Below, in pieces: positions 61,151 through 64,000 of a stretch of 64,000 nucleotides of DNA; the stretch's first letter is position 1, and every line of letters begins with the position of its first letter. Origin of the DNA: Cyanoderma ruficeps (lineage: Eukaryota > Chordata > Aves > Passeriformes > Timaliidae). The DNA is taken from positions 1,949,390 through 2,013,389 of the forward strand of contig VZDJ01007747.1 in NCBI GenBank assembly GCA_008694505.1, given 5' to 3'. The notes below the pieces were generated by a model that saw only the letters and a program-made list of their open reading frames with translations, did not search any database and was not told where the DNA came from. The position numbers and the translations under genes are program-made.

Positions 61151-64000
61151 GGGGACATTTGGTTTACATTAAGTGACGGTTCAGGAAAACTTTCCTTAAA
61201 CGGGATGGTCACTAAACGGGGATGTATTTCAATGTGAGTAGGAGCCCTGATTAAGGTTTCTACTGCATTGCTCTCACAATATTAAGAGCAGGAATTAGGC
61301 AATTTTGGAGCCTTTCTAAAGTTTACAGGAATGCCACACTGGTGCAAAGAAGTTAGTAGATCACATACTCTCTGGTGAAATATTTTTAGAGATGTAGTTA
61401 TGATGCAGGAAAAAACAACGAAGAAAAATAACACTGCTGTTTATTGTTGAAGTTTTGTGCACAAAACTGAGTGGACAAGGCACTGAATTTCTCCTTTGCA
61501 GGTGGGTTTTCCCAAAAGACCCTTGCCTCATGTTATTGTCTTTGATTTTGCAGTGAAACTCACATGGGCTTTAGAAATTGCAGGTCAAGGCACATCTTTT
61601 TCTATACTGTGGTTTTCTCTCTATTTTATATCTATTTCTTCAAAAGGTATTTTTCCTACAAATTCCACTGTGGCCAGCTCCACACTTACAGATGAAATGA
61701 AGCAACTCAATAAGAATATCCATTCTCTCAACATCCCTTGAATTTCAAAGTGTAACTTTGAAAATAGTTTTAAATGTTACAGGCAAGAACACTAGTCTTT
61801 TTCTTGTATTTTCACTGTAAGGTGATGATACTTGATTCCTGTGGATACAAATGTGAATTTTCTAGTGTATCCACAAAATTGCTTGAGCAGACCTGGTTAA
61901 CTCATGCTCGGCTCTGGCTTTGCATGGCTACGGATGAGGATTGGTGTAAAGGTAGTTCTGATGTGCCCACACAGATGTGGCAGATGTCGGTGATCTTTAG
62001 GGACTAGAATCTCTTTAATATCATAAGTCAAGTAATTATAATCCTAGGATATACATAGCCACCTTCTAAGAGCTTGATGCCTCCTTCCTGTTACTAAAGA
62101 GAACCACAATATTCAACCAAAAGAGCTGTTGAAATAAGTGGTGGAGATAAAAATCTGTGGGAAACATTGATGATTTCTGATGCACTGAGCTCAGTGAAAT
62201 ACTGAATGAGAATAATAGAGGAGAGCCATTCGAGCCATTGGCTCAAAAGTAATTGTAGTGTGAACAGTCAATGAACAAAGGCAATGGCCATAAACCTCAG
62301 AATTTTGGGCATTCTTGGTCAAGATGACCATTCTGTCTTGCATCCCTACCACTGAAGGACAAACCAAACAACTAAGAGAAAAGAACATATATCAGACAAG
62401 AACTTTAATTATTACTATTCTACCCCGACCCTGTCTGGTTTTTTAATTTTACAGAAATTAATATAACAAGACCAATGAGTACTGTCTTTTTATCCTTACT
62501 GTGTAAAATGCTTCTTAATTCAAAAATATTTAAAAGTCTGATGTTCCAAGGCTTTTTGTATGTTCTTCTAGAATATGGACGTTCTAGGAAGACATATTGA
62601 AAAAGAGGTTGAGCATGCTATTTTGTTCTAAAAAGTCACACATATTTGATATTTTTATAAAGTTTTTTGTTATTTCTATATATTCTTGAAGTGAATTAGG
62701 GAAACACCTTTTATCCAGTTATTATCTTTAAATTTCCAGAGATGATAAGAATTAATATGAATCTTTCTTTACAAAAGGCTTAATTTATCATTTTAAAAAT
62801 GTAAGGTAAAAGATTCAGCTATTTAAAATCTTATTAAAATATCTAATAATTTCTTCCATCAATAAAGTGAAAATTAAGAATGTATTTGAAAGCAAAAATA
62901 AATATAGCAAAATAATCTCCATGTTGAAAAGTCAAGAAAGAAAAAAGTTAAACCTCATCAAAATTAGTCAAAACACTTCTATTAGACATAGGAAAGTTAT
63001 TTATGTGATTCACTTTCCCTGAAAACATACTAGAAATGTGGTCTTCATTTTTGGGATGAGAGATTGGTGTGTTAGTTCTCTTACTTTTAGAACTGCTTCT
63101 TATGTTTCATCTATGAAATTGAAGTCTCTGTTTTTATCCCCCTTAACATTGACATCTTATAGATCTTATGCATGTAAAAGGTAAATCAGGTCAGCAATTA
63201 TGAAAAGCAGTTTCACTATTATCTGATTTTTATAAATAGTTTAAACAAACTGCAAGCCAAGCAAGGAACTGAGGACAAACTCTGTCCATAATTCTGGTAT
63301 CACATAATTTTTGGCAAATCATCTATGCATGAAGATATATGGACACGAAATCAAATTTCTGAGTTACACCTCTTCACAGTCATAGGTATAATACATATGC
63401 TGTTGGACTGATGTGAGGCGGAAATCAGATTCGTCCTGTTCCATAATACTCTGACTATAGAGAAAAATGAAGACTGTGTTCAGTGAGTTTTATTTCTTGT
63501 TATACGATAGCATTTTGAAAGAAGTGTCTGTTGCAAGGGTTTTCAAGTCTGGGGCTTCTTTAGTCATGCTGGATGTTTTTAAGGGAATTATTTGAAGGAC
63601 AGTGGACATCGAGGGAAGACTTTCTAGAAGATAATGTTTTGATACACTAGGAAAGAAAAGAAAGGTTTGTAACAGAAGCGTGAAGATGTTACACTTCAAA
63701 TTTGATGTAGAGAAAAAAGGAAATTCTTGAGGTGTGTAAATATTAACAACTTTTCTAATTAATCAGATTCCATTCAGTATTCACAGGGTTAATGGTATGC
63801 ATGTTCATGGTGCTTATCTCTTTCATGTGAGTACAGCAAATATCCATACATTTTTCCAATACAAGAGCCACACACTTCTCTGGGTGTTTTGTATGTTGAA
63901 AACTGAGACAGAAAAGTCTTAATGAGACCTCTTTTATTCTCCTGTCCTCTCTCGCCATAAGGGCAAGGATAAAAAATATATGCATGGCAATATACAGCTA
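61151..64000. other. Non-coding A/T-rich DNA, no gene seen
   Basis: Frames at 61496-61741, 61774-62007, 63490-63699 and 63755-63985 have no recognisable domain. Composition becomes very A/T-rich from about 62.4 to 63.3 kb. No repeat was recognised. Confidence 0.5.

Noticed and set aside
63560..63640. GGATGTTTTTAAGGGAATTA-type sequence recalling a CR1 internal segment
   Set aside because: The similarity is a few words only and does not extend.
1..64000. Search for bacterial-type systems, CRISPR arrays, tRNAs, rRNAs and endogenous viral genes
   Set aside because: None is visible on either strand. The window is vertebrate non-coding DNA, so no novel multi-gene system can be claimed.

Overview
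The window reads as non-coding DNA from a vertebrate nuclear genome, most likely a bird. It is A/T-rich, CpG-poor and strewn with in-frame stops. The longest open frames are about 100-145 codons, and none resembles a protein family I recognise. There is no operon layout, tRNA, rRNA, CRISPR array or viral gene. I see no Alu, B1/B2 or L1 copies and very little recent repeat. The few interspersed repeats I recognise are old and eroded. They match, from memory, palindromic MITE-like families and a SINE-like family common in turtle and crocodilian genomes and surviving as relics in birds. Low repeat density plus those relics point to a bird. I infer a gene desert or one very large intron. I cannot name the locus.

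Layout. 1-14 kb is plain A/T-rich sequence with small simple repeats and one candidate coding exon (3446-3658) worth testing. 14-17.2 kb has a cluster of short tandem duplications (12-, 36-, 22- and 21-bp units). 17-29 kb is mostly featureless. It includes a perfect 13-bp hairpin (20917-20950), two relics of one palindromic repeat (22372-22402 and 22449-22563) and a strongly A/T-rich block (about 23.6-25.35 kb). 29.7 kb and 32.6-33.4 kb hold the first segments that look like conserved regulatory DNA: homeodomain-type TAATTA cores, E-boxes and scattered retained CpGs in a stop-filled background.

From about 42.6 to 61.2 kb, enhancer-like blocks become frequent (42.9, 44.8, 45.5, 46.2-46.9, 48.6-49.5, 54.8 and 60.8-61.1 kb). 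They are interleaved with three ancient repeat relics (42.62, 43.34-43.51 and 52.17-52.28 kb). The block at 60.97-61.13 kb contains an internal 104-bp-offset duplication of a module with homeodomain-like and nuclear-receptor-like sites. It is the most distinctive regulatory-looking structure in the window.

If these blocks act together, the simplest reading is a cluster of long-range enhancers for a developmental gene outside the window. That is inference from sequence texture. No alignment could be run here, so every 'conserved element' call is provisional. I found no evidence for a new biological system.
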